From contig PIXT01000239.1 in NCBI GenBank assembly GCA_003096235.1, forward strand, positions 1 through 27,753: DNA of 27,753 nt, read 5' to 3'. Positions 7,369-14,745 of the stretch are shown in pieces (position 1 is the first letter of the stretch; each line of letters opens with the position of its first letter). Source of the stretch: Candidatus Bathyarchaeum sp. (GTDB lineage Archaea > Thermoproteota > Bathyarchaeia > Bathyarchaeales > Bathyarchaeaceae). The notes beneath the pieces are model-generated. The model did no database searches and was not told where the DNA came from. It was given only the letters and a program-made list of their open reading frames with translations. The translations under genes and the position numbers were made by a program.

Positions 7369-8313
7369 ATGTGTTCCATTGACAATTTGCAGGATCCGCG
7401 AAAAAGAGCGGTACTAAAAGTCAGAGCCAAAGTGTTTAATTTAGCTAGGTGCTGGTTCAACGATCAAGGTTTTACGGAAATTCAAGGACCAACAATAATA
7501 CCTGCAACTGGAGAATGGTCTGGTTCCTTTGAGGTCAAATATTTCGATAAAAAAGCTTACCTTACTCAAGGACTTCAACCTTACGCGGATGCTTTTGTTG
7601 CCCTTTTAGGAAAAATCTATACTCTTGCTCCAGTCTTCAGGGCAGAAAAAGTGAGGACAAAACGTCATTTAATGGAATATTGGCGAATCGAAGCAGCTGT
7701 TCCACAATGTGATTTGAATGGCATAATTAGGATTCAGGAGGATTTGGTAGCTTATATTTGTCACAGTTTAGCTACAGATGCTATAGAAGAGCTAAAGTGC
7801 TTGCACCGTCAGGTTGAGGATTTAGAAAAGGTTCAAGCCCCTTTCCCCAGAGTAACATATGATGAGGCAATCGAAATGTTGCAAGATGACAATAATTACG
7901 TCTTTTGGGGGCAACAACTAAGCGTGGAATTGGAAAAAAAGATTAGCCTTCGATTTAATCAACCGTTTTTTGTCACTGATTTTCCAGTCAGTAATGAAAC
8001 GTTCTTTTACAAGTCAAATACACAGAGGCCAGAGCTAACTTTGTCTGCAGATTTGCTTGCGCCAGAAGGTTATGGAGAGATAGCGGGGGGAGGGCAGATG
8101 ATAGTGGAAAAAGAGGTTTTGCTTAAAAAGATGGCTGAAGAGAAGATAGGCGCTGCAGACCAAAGATGGTATCTGAGTCTTAGGCAGTTGGGTTCAGTTC
8201 CTCATTCAGGGTTTATGATGGGTCTTGAAAGGTTTATTCAGTGGCTCTGCAAACTAGAGCACATTAAAGAAGCTTCAGCTTTTCCAAGATTATCAGATAA
8301 CCTTTATCCCTGA
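7369..8313 (+). CDS. AsnRS-like catalytic domain protein; probable archaeal asparagine synthetase (AS-AR type)
   Basis: At 314 aa the protein is a class II aminoacyl-tRNA synthetase catalytic core of the Asp/Asn group without the N-terminal OB-fold that binds the anticodon. Motif 1 is near residues 34-45 (GFTEIQGPTIIP), motif 2 has FRAEKVRTKRH at 90-100, and motif 3 is GLERFIQWL with Arg288. The known archaeal AS-AR family has this architecture and makes asparagine from aspartate, ATP and an ammonia donor through an aspartyl-adenylate. The GGxxR region near residue 230 reads AGGGQMIVE, so the Arg usual in AsnRS is absent. The start is leaderless, about 25 bases after AACTTAATT. The gene converges with the MFS gene with a 10-base overlap. 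A role in amidating another substrate cannot be excluded. Confidence 0.75.
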   Translation: MCSIDNLQDPRKRAVLKVRAKVFNLARCWFNDQGFTEIQGPTIIPATGEWSGSFEVKYFDKKAYLTQGLQPYADAFVALLGKIYTLAPVFRAEKVRTKRHLMEYWRIEAAVPQCDLNGIIRIQEDLVAYICHSLATDAIEELKCLHRQVEDLEKVQAPFPRVTYDEAIEMLQDDNNYVFWGQQLSVELEKKISLRFNQPFFVTDFPVSNETFFYKSNTQRPELTLSADLLAPEGYGEIAGGGQMIVEKEVLLKKMAEEKIGAADQRWYLSLRQLGSVPHSGFMMGLERFIQWLCKLEHIKEASAFPRLSDNLYP

Positions 8314-9524
8314 CTGTGCAATTTCTTGTTAACTTTCTTGACAACATTCATGTGTAGTTTCAATCTTATTTTGTCGCGAAAATCTTCAGATAACAGTTCT
8401 GGAGCCAAAAATAATGGAATATTCGAAATGAAAATCAATGAGCAGCCAATAAGTGCACTCCAAACTACTGAAATCTGGGATATTTGCGGTGAAATGAGTA
8501 ATCCTAAAGCTAGCGGAAAATAGAAAATTATTAACCCCCTAGAATATCTTTTGACACAGTTTTGTTCGTCTGCCAGATCACCCCAAACTACAGAACCATA
8601 TAACGACCAGAGAATTCCCCAATTCAATCCGCTTACTGCCGATACCAAATAAGTTACTTCAGTATTCTGAACAAAACCGCCGAGAGCTGTGCTGATTCCA
8701 TATAGTGTAAGACTGAAACTTAGAGATATTTTTCTCCCAAAAAAATCGGAGATTATTCCGCCTCCCAGCGCACCGAAACCAGCTGCAATCGTTTGTAAAA
8801 GCAAAATTGAAAAATAAATAGATTCTGGGCTGCTCTGAATAACATTAAGTGAAATGTTTCTGTCAAATGTACTGTTGACTACCGAAAATATTATCCATGG
8901 AATAGCATATAGCAGGGCTGTTCTCTTTTCATAGTATCCCCCTTCTTTTTCTTTATTATTTTTTGAGATGGGGCTCTCTTCTGGTTTTAAGAACTTGGTT
9001 GCTAATATTCCTAAAATGAAAAAAGCAGCCAATATTACAGTTCCAAACAAATCAAGAAATTGTGCCAATAGATTTACGATGTAAGCGAGCGGTATTGCAA
9101 TTAAACCAATAAAACCTGCTATTCGTCCCCTTTCTTCGGATATTGTTATGCTCCAAAAATGCGTAAACGAAAGTAATTGACCTATAGCAAAGAATATACT
9201 TGCTATGAAAACGAGCAACAGGCCAACAGGTCCGTTTGGAAATAATAGAAGAATAATGAGCGTTGCCAACAGGGCTATGGAGCACCTGTAGATGCTCCTG
9301 ACTTTGTTGATTTTCTTAATGAAAAACATGCATAACAGCAACGTAATCGCGATGATGAGATGAAACGTTCCGTAACTTAGAAACGATTCATCTGCTGAAC
9401 CAACAAATTGCTGGATAAGTGATGTAGATAAAATATAATATAACGAAAGAAAAGCACATTGTAGAACCATATTGATGAACAAAGCAGTCTTATTTAGTCT
9501 GATTCCACTCGTTACTATGTTCAA
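8304..9524 (-). CDS. Major facilitator superfamily transporter, 12 TM
   Basis: This 406-residue protein has about twelve hydrophobic helices in two halves separated by a charged loop (about residues 185-200, rich in K and E). The motif-A-like loop of the second half, GGGIISDFFGRK, is clear. The start is TTG at 9524, because a TAA stands in frame three codons upstream; a methionine at residue 19 is an alternative. MFS proteins exchange small solutes or drugs with H+ or Na+. The substrate is unknown, but the gene shares its promoter region with the 73-aa peptide gene, and its 3' end overlaps the AsnRS-like gene by 10 bases. Export of a small product of this cluster is a reasonable guess. Confidence 0.82.
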   Translation of the reverse strand: MNIVTSGIRLNKTALFINMVLQCAFLSLYYILSTSLIQQFVGSADESFLSYGTFHLIIAITLLLCMFFIKKINKVRSIYRCSIALLATLIILLLFPNGPVGLLLVFIASIFFAIGQLLSFTHFWSITISEERGRIAGFIGLIAIPLAYIVNLLAQFLDLFGTVILAAFFILGILATKFLKPEESPISKNNKEKEGGYYEKRTALLYAIPWIIFSVVNSTFDRNISLNVIQSSPESIYFSILLLQTIAAGFGALGGGIISDFFGRKISLSFSLTLYGISTALGGFVQNTEVTYLVSAVSGLNWGILWSLYGSVVWGDLADEQNCVKRYSRGLIIFYFPLALGLLISPQISQISVVWSALIGCSLIFISNIPLFLAPELLSEDFRDKIRLKLHMNVVKKVNKKLHSQG

Positions 9525-9626
9525 GTTGCATTACCACTTAGTTTTTGTTCAGAAGTTAGATTAATGTTCGAGTTAAATAATAAGTTTTAAGAGCATAATC
9601 AAGTTATTTATTAACTGGCGATATGA
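9525..9626. promoter_or_regulatory. Divergent promoter between MFS and 73-aa peptide genes
   Basis: The 102-base gap has TATA-like stretches for both directions: GTTAAATAATAA (9572-9583, for the MFS gene on its reverse) and GTTTTAAGAG (about 9583-9592, for the peptide). A short dyad AGTTA/TAACT with a 5-base spacer spans 9602-9616, just before the peptide start, and could be an operator. Confidence 0.45.
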
Positions 9627-9848
9627 ATGAAAAATCTTCAAGAAAGAATAGCGGATGTGTCGTCTCATCTACAATCATTACTGAGCCCCAATGTCTTCCC
9701 CAAGGTTCAAGAAGCCGTTGAGAAAAAGGACAAAACAATGCTGATAGAAGCGTGTAGAACTGCAAAAATTCCAGACAGTTACATGAGTTCTGTTGTACCC
9801 GTGATTCTCTCAGTCAGTCCAAAACTGAAATGGCCCCCAACCATATGA
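9627..9848 (+). CDS. 73-aa peptide with Trp near the C-terminus, next to a prenyl-synthase-like gene
   Basis: The first half (residues 1-47) is predicted helical and charged. The second half, from IPDSYMSSVVPVILSVSP to the end, is hydrophobic and finishes KLKWPPTI with Trp69 four residues from the C-terminus. No signal peptide or membrane segment is obvious. The gene is convergent with the isoprenyl-synthase-like gene, their stops only 3 bases apart, and divergent from the MFS transporter. In Bacillus, ComX is a short peptide prenylated on a Trp near its C-terminus by ComQ, an isoprenyl-synthase homologue encoded beside it; the similarity of layout is suggestive only. It could instead be a small structural or regulatory protein. 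The start ATG has only a weak ribosome binding site. Confidence 0.6.
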   Translation: MKNLQERIADVSSHLQSLLSPNVFPKVQEAVEKKDKTMLIEACRTAKIPDSYMSSVVPVILSVSPKLKWPPTI

Positions 9849-9851
9849 TTG

Positions 9852-10871
9852 CTATACTTGCAACACAGATAGGCTTTCGATAAAAAGTTGGGCTTGTGCC
9901 TCAACAAAGAAGTTCAATGTCTTCGTAGAATCATTTACCTCTAATCCTGAGAGGCACCCCTTCGCTTTTTTTGTAGACGTTCTGATATGTTTCATAATAT
10001 TTTTTAGTGGTTCCGTTGCCAAAACATGTTCTACAACTTCTTTTATATCGGATGGCTGTATTGACTCTGTGGTTGCTAATTTTTCGAGTTTCTTCTGAAG
10101 GTTTTCAGACTGTTCCCTTGCCCACAGCAACGAATAGGGCAATCTATTATCTCTTATTTTTTCGGCTAGTTCGAACGTCAAATTGATGGATACCATGTAG
10201 TCTTTCCACAATTCCAAAATTACGCCGAAGTTTAGTCCATATTTGCCGAGTTGGTTGACTTCTTCATCAGATCCGTCACCTAAAGTTGCTCCGAGTTTTA
10301 GGCATGTTTCTAGGTCGGTAGCCTCCGTTTTAATCACCCACAGTTTATTGGATGAAGCAGTCTGTCTACGTGAACTAAGATTGACTTTTTCAGCTGTGCC
10401 CATCTTCGCCCAAAGACTCCAGATTAGCTTAGTGACCGCTTGACGTTTCTTTATATCTATATCTAGTTCATTAAGAATTGAAAATGCTTTGGCGGAAGCA
10501 AGTCCACCAATTATCAGAGCTGGGCCTTCACCAAATTTTCCAAAAAGCGTAGGCTTGAATGACTTGTAGACCGTGTTATCTACTATATCGTCCCAGACAA
10601 AAAAACTCAGATTCATCAAGCTTAACGATAACGCTACCTCATGAGTAGCTTCTGGTTGTCCTCCTACGGCTTCACATGAAAGCTTCATTAAAGCTGGGGT
10701 GAGTGGGTCACGCCAATTTTTTGATATAAACTCGAGAGGAGATTGTAGGTCCTTTAACAGTGGATCTTCAAGTAGTATTCTGCTAGATTGATCGGCAATG
10801 TGTCCTCCATTTTCATCCAGAATTCTTTGGCATCGCTTTTTTAGGCTAGATTCGATGTACATTAGTCTCAT
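9852..10871 (-). CDS. Degenerate trans-isoprenyl diphosphate synthase-like protein (ComQ-like)
   Basis: The 339 residues are mostly helical and align by eye with the isoprenyl synthase fold. LMKLSCEAVGG (61-71) matches the usual LxLLxCEAxGG. The first Asp-rich motif is intact as DDIVD (94-98). KTEA at 181-184 corresponds to the KTAxL site. However, the N-terminal basic IPP-binding GGKRxRP is replaced by KNWRDPLTP, the arginines after the first motif are missing, and the second motif is ELWKD (220-224) rather than DDxxD. Loss of IPP-site residues with the first motif kept suggests a prenyl transferase to another acceptor, as in ComQ, rather than chain elongation for lipids. The ATG at 10871 is the first usable start, although the frame stays open about 25 codons upstream. 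Confidence 0.72.
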   Translation of the reverse strand: MRLMYIESSLKKRCQRILDENGGHIADQSSRILLEDPLLKDLQSPLEFISKNWRDPLTPALMKLSCEAVGGQPEATHEVALSLSLMNLSFFVWDDIVDNTVYKSFKPTLFGKFGEGPALIIGGLASAKAFSILNELDIDIKKRQAVTKLIWSLWAKMGTAEKVNLSSRRQTASSNKLWVIKTEATDLETCLKLGATLGDGSDEEVNQLGKYGLNFGVILELWKDYMVSINLTFELAEKIRDNRLPYSLLWAREQSENLQKKLEKLATTESIQPSDIKEVVEHVLATEPLKNIMKHIRTSTKKAKGCLSGLEVNDSTKTLNFFVEAQAQLFIESLSVLQV

Positions 10872-10957
10872 CAGTTTGTTGTTCCATTCTACGTTAAAAT
10901 CTTTGTCAAAGTTGCGTTCTGCTCCTGAAAAGTCTTATATCTTACATGTTATACTTC

Positions 10958-10981
10958 GTATTATTGAAGATACAATAATAC
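10958..10981. promoter_or_regulatory. 9-bp dyad in the divergent promoter of the prenyl-synthase-like and wHTH-ParA-PadR genes
   Basis: GTATTATTG (10958-10966) and CAATAATAC (10973-10981) are a perfect inverted repeat with a 6-base spacer. ACTTCG flanks it as a direct repeat (10953-10958 and 10982-10987). The dyad overlaps the likely TATA region for the plus-strand operon, whose GTG is at 10997, and lies just upstream of the likely minus-strand TATA (AGATATAAG, near 10932-10942). A dimeric wHTH protein such as the PadR or MarR-like product encoded downstream could repress both directions from here. Confidence 0.6.
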
Positions 10982-10996
10982 ACTTCGTGGTTAACA

Positions 10997-11428
10997 GTGA
11001 CGAATGGAACAGAAAATAGCAAGACATTAGAAGAATTGGATACTAAACATCTATTGGTAACATTAATTGGCGAAGTCCATAAGTTGAACCAAAAATTTGA
11101 TTCCGTAGTTAAGTTCAGTGGGAAGATGTTAAAGGCTCAAGAAGAGTTACTCCAAAGAACTCCTAAACACAGTCATACTGGTAATCAATTCAAACTTGTA
11201 CCTGACATGATGACCTTAATTTCTATACCCTCTGCATTGAGAAAGACAGTTGTTGCGTTATACAAACTGCAAGAGGCAACAGCTGACGACTTGTCCAGAG
11301 AAACAAAGAGGCTGAGAGCTGTAGAAAGTGCGGCTGCAAACCAGCTATTACGAATGGGTTTTGTCAGCAAAAAGCGTGAAGGAAGAAAAGTCTATTTTAC
11401 ATTAAATGACTCGGAGACTTCACAATGA
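10997..11428 (+). CDS. Coiled-coil plus MarR-like winged-helix protein
   Basis: This is a 143-aa protein. Residues about 10-55 are a charged helix that may be a coiled coil (LEELDTKHLLVTLIGEVHKL). Residues about 75-138 look like a winged helix: LRKTVVALYKLQEATADDLS, then a helix with SAAANQLLRMGF, then a basic wing (SKKREGRKVYFTL). The start GTG is near the predicted transcription start, so the message is probably leaderless. The stop overlaps the ATG of the ParA-like gene (ATGA), implying translational coupling. It probably binds DNA and may link DNA to the ParA-like ATPase, as centromere-binding partners do. Confidence 0.65.
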   Translation: MTNGTENSKTLEELDTKHLLVTLIGEVHKLNQKFDSVVKFSGKMLKAQEELLQRTPKHSHTGNQFKLVPDMMTLISIPSALRKTVVALYKLQEATADDLSRETKRLRAVESAAANQLLRMGFVSKKREGRKVYFTLNDSETSQ

Positions 11429-12216
11429 AAGGAAAAGTAGTGGCTATTCACTCGTCACGTGGTGGCACAGGTAAAACCACTATAGCCACAAATTTGGCGA
11501 TCGCTTATTCACGAAAAGGTTTGAATGTTGCACTTTTGGACCTTGATTTTCGTGCTCCAAGCCTATTCAGCATTTTTTCAAAATGGATACAAATGCCCGT
11601 AAAACATTGGCTGAATGATTTTATGCTTAACAAATGCACGCTGGAGCAAAGTTTGATTGATGCTTCAGAATGGTTTGGTTCAAGTGGAAAACTGTTTTTA
11701 GGCTTAGCAAATCCTGCGCTTGAAGCAATCCGAAGCATTACTGGAAGAAGTAGAGCATGGGAAGTAAGTGCAGCTAAGAAACTTTTCGCTATGCGAACTA
11801 CACTCTTTGATGATATGCACATTGACTGTTGCATCTTGGACACTAGTCCTGGTATCCAATATTCATCAATTAATGGTGTAGTTAGCTCTGATGTTGCTAT
11901 TATTGTAGCAACTTTAAACCCTGTGGACATAAAGGGCGTTAAAAACATGCTTACAGAGTTTTATGATGAATTCGAAAAAAAAGCAGTTATATTGATTAAC
12001 AAAGCCTATCCTCAGACGCGGATTTGGTCAGAAAGTAAACGCAATGAATTAGCTGATCAGATGGAGAACGTCTTTGGACATGCCGTAATCTGTATAATTC
12101 CATGCTATTGTGATGTGCTTGATGCTAACACTGGGTCGTTCTTGGTGGAGACGCATCCATACCACTCCTTCTTTAAAGACTTACAGGAGGTTACAAAGAA
12201 ACTTGAAAAAATGTGA
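11425..12216 (+). CDS. ParA/MinD-family ATPase with Arg in the deviant Walker A
   Basis: This 263-residue P-loop ATPase has SRGGTGKTT (residues 11-19) as its Walker A, LLDLDFRAPS for the switch I/A' region, and CILDTSPGIQ for Walker B/switch II. ParA and MinD proteins normally carry a signature lysine in KGGxGKT that reaches across the dimer to the partner's ATP; here that position is Arg12. A MinD-type C-terminal amphipathic helix is not obvious, although the end (LQEVTKKLEKM) is charged and helical. It is the second gene of a three-gene operon with a wHTH partner and a PadR regulator. Chromosome or plasmid segregation, or positioning of another complex, are the likely roles. Confidence 0.82.
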   Translation: MKGKVVAIHSSRGGTGKTTIATNLAIAYSRKGLNVALLDLDFRAPSLFSIFSKWIQMPVKHWLNDFMLNKCTLEQSLIDASEWFGSSGKLFLGLANPALEAIRSITGRSRAWEVSAAKKLFAMRTTLFDDMHIDCCILDTSPGIQYSSINGVVSSDVAIIVATLNPVDIKGVKNMLTEFYDEFEKKAVILINKAYPQTRIWSESKRNELADQMENVFGHAVICIIPCYCDVLDANTGSFLVETHPYHSFFKDLQEVTKKLEKM

Positions 12217-12571
12217 TCTGAAAGAGACTCATGAGGCGCCTAAATTGGAGACAAAAATCTTGAGAGAAATACATGAGAGAATTGTTAAGAGCCTATTGGA
12301 TGTCATTATTCTGGTAGAGTTACGCGAAAGAACTACCTTTCTGGGGGGCTATGATGTACTGAATCTGGTTCAGCAGGAATATGGTGTTTTGATAAGTTCG
12401 GGCACGATTTATTCTGTTCTATATTCGATGGAACGAAAAGGCTTAATCGAGGGAAACGTCGCTCGAAGTAAGAGAGAATATGTGTTAACAAAAAAGGGCG
12501 AGAATAAGATCAAAGAAATCTTTGAATTGAAAGCAAACATCTTAGAATTGATGACAAAAATCATCAACTAA
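12203..12571 (+). CDS. PadR-family transcriptional regulator
   Basis: The start is TTG 12203, because AGGAGGT lies at 12185-12191, 11 bases upstream; this gives 122 aa and a 14-base overlap with the ParA-like gene. The PadR winged helix is clear: VKSLLDVIILVELRE, GGYDVLNLVQQEYGV, SSGTIYSVLYSMERKGLIEG, then a wing with YVLTKKGENKIKEI. A helical C-terminus for dimerisation follows. PadR proteins are mostly repressors of export or stress genes. The perfect dyad upstream of its own operon (10958-10981) is the obvious candidate site. Longer frames starting upstream inside the ATPase gene lack PadR character. Confidence 0.85.
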   Translation: MKKCDLKETHEAPKLETKILREIHERIVKSLLDVIILVELRERTTFLGGYDVLNLVQQEYGVLISSGTIYSVLYSMERKGLIEGNVARSKREYVLTKKGENKIKEIFELKANILELMTKIIN

Positions 12572-12602
12572 AAACTAAACAAAAGAAGAACTGCAGCTTG
12601 CA

Positions 12603-12857
12603 ATGAACACCGCACAAAAAGAAAGCACTATTTTTCTAAGTTTCTGTACGAAACTGGTTCAAGAGCAAATTAACCACAAAAACGTGAATGAGCAGACCTA
12701 GACAGCGAAAGATGCAAAGTTACAGTCAAATCGTCAAGTTCACGGCACCCCGCGATTTACAATAATTCAGTATGTTGACCTTTATCGACAAGTATACCGT
12801 GACAGCAGACATGAACAGTTCATAACAAAGATTGCGTCAATAAGGATTAACGTATAG
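12603..12857 (+). pseudogene. 84-codon frame interrupted by one TAG; decayed gene or readthrough ORF
   Basis: From ATG 12603 the frame runs 32 codons to TAG (12699-12701), then 51 more codons in the same frame to TAG at 12855-12857. The second part contains FTIIQYVDLYRQVYRDSRHE, which looks protein-like. I do not recognise a family. Simple decay is the default reading. Suppression of TAG by pyrrolysine is possible only if the organism has the Pyl system, which this window cannot show. The rest of 12572-13204 has no other firm gene. Confidence 0.3.
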
Positions 12858-13006
12858 AATTAATGAATGATTGTTGGGCTTGGTTGAAAAAGACTGTAGT
12901 GACTGGTATTTTAGGAAACCAAAGTTTGGTATTGAAACGTTGAGATAATCGTGAAATCGTTGAATTAATAGAGTTCACCTAGTAACTTTCGGATTACTAC
13001 ATGATT

Positions 13007-13150
13007 TTATGTTATCGTTTCCGTTTTCTGAATAATAGTAAATCTTGATGAGCGCAAACGTATTTGATTCCTGTCTTGATTTGTTCCTTTGCTTTTTGGT
13101 GTTGTGGCGACGGCAGAATGGTGTTTGCCTTTTTTCAAAACCTGCAACAT
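13007..13150 (-). CDS. Possible 47-aa basic protein
   Basis: The frame starts MLQVLKKGKHHSAVATTPKS and ends IIQKTETIT. Its ATG at 13150 lies about 20 bases from an A/T-rich TATA-like stretch shared with the gene at 13205, which would fit leaderless expression. The composition (K, R, S, T rich) is also compatible with non-coding sequence. No homologue comes to mind. Confidence 0.22.
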   Translation of the reverse strand: MLQVLKKGKHHSAVATTPKSKGTNQDRNQIRLRSSRFTIIQKTETIT

Positions 13151-13160
13151 GTGATGACCA

Positions 13161-13196
13161 AAATTTTTTTAAAATAATCAGGTAGTAACTTACCTG
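13161..13196. promoter_or_regulatory. TATA region and 6-bp dyad before the membrane protein gene
   Basis: AAATTTTTTTAAAATAAT (13161-13178) is a likely TATA element, usable in both directions. CAGGTA (13179-13184) and TACCTG (13191-13196) form an inverted repeat with a 6-base spacer between the TATA element and the GTG at 13205, a position where a bound repressor would block transcription initiation. Confidence 0.45.
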
Positions 13197-13204
13197 TAGG
13201 TTTT

Positions 13205-13747
13205 GTGGTTAAATCAGGGGGTGGATTTATCCCAATTACAGCTAAACAGGCTCAGTTGTTAAAGGAGTACATCATTAATGCTGAGTTTTGGAAACACCAT
13301 GACGCGATGCGCCAAAAGAAAATGGAAAATTTCTTAACAGTAAACTCTATTTTCGCAGCTGCAATTGCTCTTTTAACAAGCAGTATTTTTTCGAACATGC
13401 AGACCGTATCAATTATTCTAATCATTGGCATTTCAATCATAGGATTCTTTGTATCTGTAACATGGAATTCTGTTATGCGCAGAAATAGTGAGTACATGCG
13501 TTTTCAACGCTTACAACTTTGTTCTATTGAAAAAGTCCTTCCTGACGGTTTTATGACATTTACTAAAATGTACAAGGCATTTGACAAACCTGAAGCCGTT
13601 GATTTTTCCTGCACCAAAAAACCATTCATAACCAAAACAGAAAGCGCCAATAAACTAGAAGGCGCCCTCCCAATTATAATAGCAGTTAGTTGGTTTGTTA
13701 TTGCAACTGGTTGTGCTGCGTTTTTATTCCACATGTTTACTTTTTAG
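13205..13747 (+). CDS. Three-TM membrane protein, RipA/SLATT-like pattern, function unknown
   Basis: The 180-residue protein starts at GTG 13205 (leaderless; the TATA region is about 30 bases upstream). An amphipathic N-terminal helix (EYIINAEFWKHHDAMRQKKM) leads into two close membrane helices (about 43-62 and 67-87). A cytoplasmic helix with YMRFQRLQLCSIEKVLPDGF follows, and a third membrane helix sits at about 155-177. This pattern (Arg-rich N-terminal helix, paired TM segments, conserved helix after) resembles small membrane proteins of the RipA or SLATT type, which in bacteria can be effectors in stress or defence loci. The likeness is by eye. The gene appears to stand alone. Confidence 0.55.
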   Translation: MVKSGGGFIPITAKQAQLLKEYIINAEFWKHHDAMRQKKMENFLTVNSIFAAAIALLTSSIFSNMQTVSIILIIGISIIGFFVSVTWNSVMRRNSEYMRFQRLQLCSIEKVLPDGFMTFTKMYKAFDKPEAVDFSCTKKPFITKTESANKLEGALPIIIAVSWFVIATGCAAFLFHMFTF

Positions 13748-13830
13748 CTAACATCTATTGATTTGTGGGACTTTAGTTCTTTATTTGGAACCGTTTAACT
13801 CCCACAAACACCGCTAACGTCAAATTTTCT

Positions 13831-14664
13831 TCATTGTTTTCCATCTTTTATGCTTCTGATAATAGTTGGCGTGCTGATGTCTATTCCGTGCTTGTTGCAT
13901 GACTCCAGAACTGTTCTTTTGATGTTCGCGTCTATCTCTGGCAACAGTTTAATCTTGTCGATGAAAACATAAAGCGTGTACTCTACAGCATAATTTCCAA
14001 ACTGTGTAATCCAAACATAGGCTTTTGGTGTCTTCAAAATGTCTTCCAACTCAGCCAACTTCTTTGCAGCCTCTAACAACACAGCCTCAACCTGCTCAGA
14101 AGCAACATCAAAACCCGCAGTAACTGAACACTTTCTGCGAACAACATTCTTCTTTCCAAAATTATCTATCTCAGCCTTCAACAACTCTTGATTAGGAATC
14201 GAAACCAAAACATTGTCCAAAGTACGCATCTTAGTGTAAATCAACTCAATGGCTTCAACATCCGCAAATTGTCCATTAAAAAATATCCTGTCTCCAACCC
14301 TGAATGGACGGCTTGTCATAACTATCAAACCTGCAATTGTATTCCCAAGTGTGTTAATTGAAGCAAAACCTATGATGGTTCCCCCGATAACCGTTAAAAG
14401 CCCGGAAAGCTCACCTAGTGATATTCCAAACTGAGCCAAAATGATCGAAAAAACTGCCACAAAAATAAGCCACTTCAACACCCTATTCAACGTATACGCA
14501 GCATGCTGCTCCAACCTGTTCTGGCTTCTCAACGATTTTATCTCTCGGGCAACAAGCTTGATGACAATGTAACCCACAATAATTGCTATGACAGAAAACA
14601 TGATGTTAGACAGATTCGCTAAAGTCCAGTCGCCTATAGAATCAATAAAATCTAACGAGTTCAC
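13831..14664 (-). CDS. Small-conductance mechanosensitive channel, MscS family (first copy)
   Basis: This 277-residue protein has three membrane helices. The pore helix region GGTIIGFASINTLGNTIAGL is rich in Gly and Ala, as in MscS TM3, and the beta domain has the usual PFRVGDRI. The cytoplasmic alpha/beta domain ends at ISTPTIIRSI. MscS channels form heptamers that open under membrane tension and release solutes on osmotic downshift. The start is GTG 14664, with AAGGGGA about 12 bases upstream. It is divergent from a CaCA-type exchanger gene, and a second MscS lies beyond it. Confidence 0.9.
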   Translation of the reverse strand: MNSLDFIDSIGDWTLANLSNIMFSVIAIIVGYIVIKLVAREIKSLRSQNRLEQHAAYTLNRVLKWLIFVAVFSIILAQFGISLGELSGLLTVIGGTIIGFASINTLGNTIAGLIVMTSRPFRVGDRIFFNGQFADVEAIELIYTKMRTLDNVLVSIPNQELLKAEIDNFGKKNVVRRKCSVTAGFDVASEQVEAVLLEAAKKLAELEDILKTPKAYVWITQFGNYAVEYTLYVFIDKIKLLPEIDANIKRTVLESCNKHGIDISTPTIIRSIKDGKQ

Positions 14665-14745
14665 TTCAAAAATTCCCCTTCACCTTTTAATTACCATAAA
14701 ATCTTTAAAAGCTTCACCATTCAATCTACACTATCAAAAACCACT

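Noticed and set aside
12110..12202. Upstream extension of the PadR gene into the ParA-like gene
   Set aside because: The extra residues follow the ParA coding sequence in another frame; AGGAGGT before TTG 12203 gives a better start.
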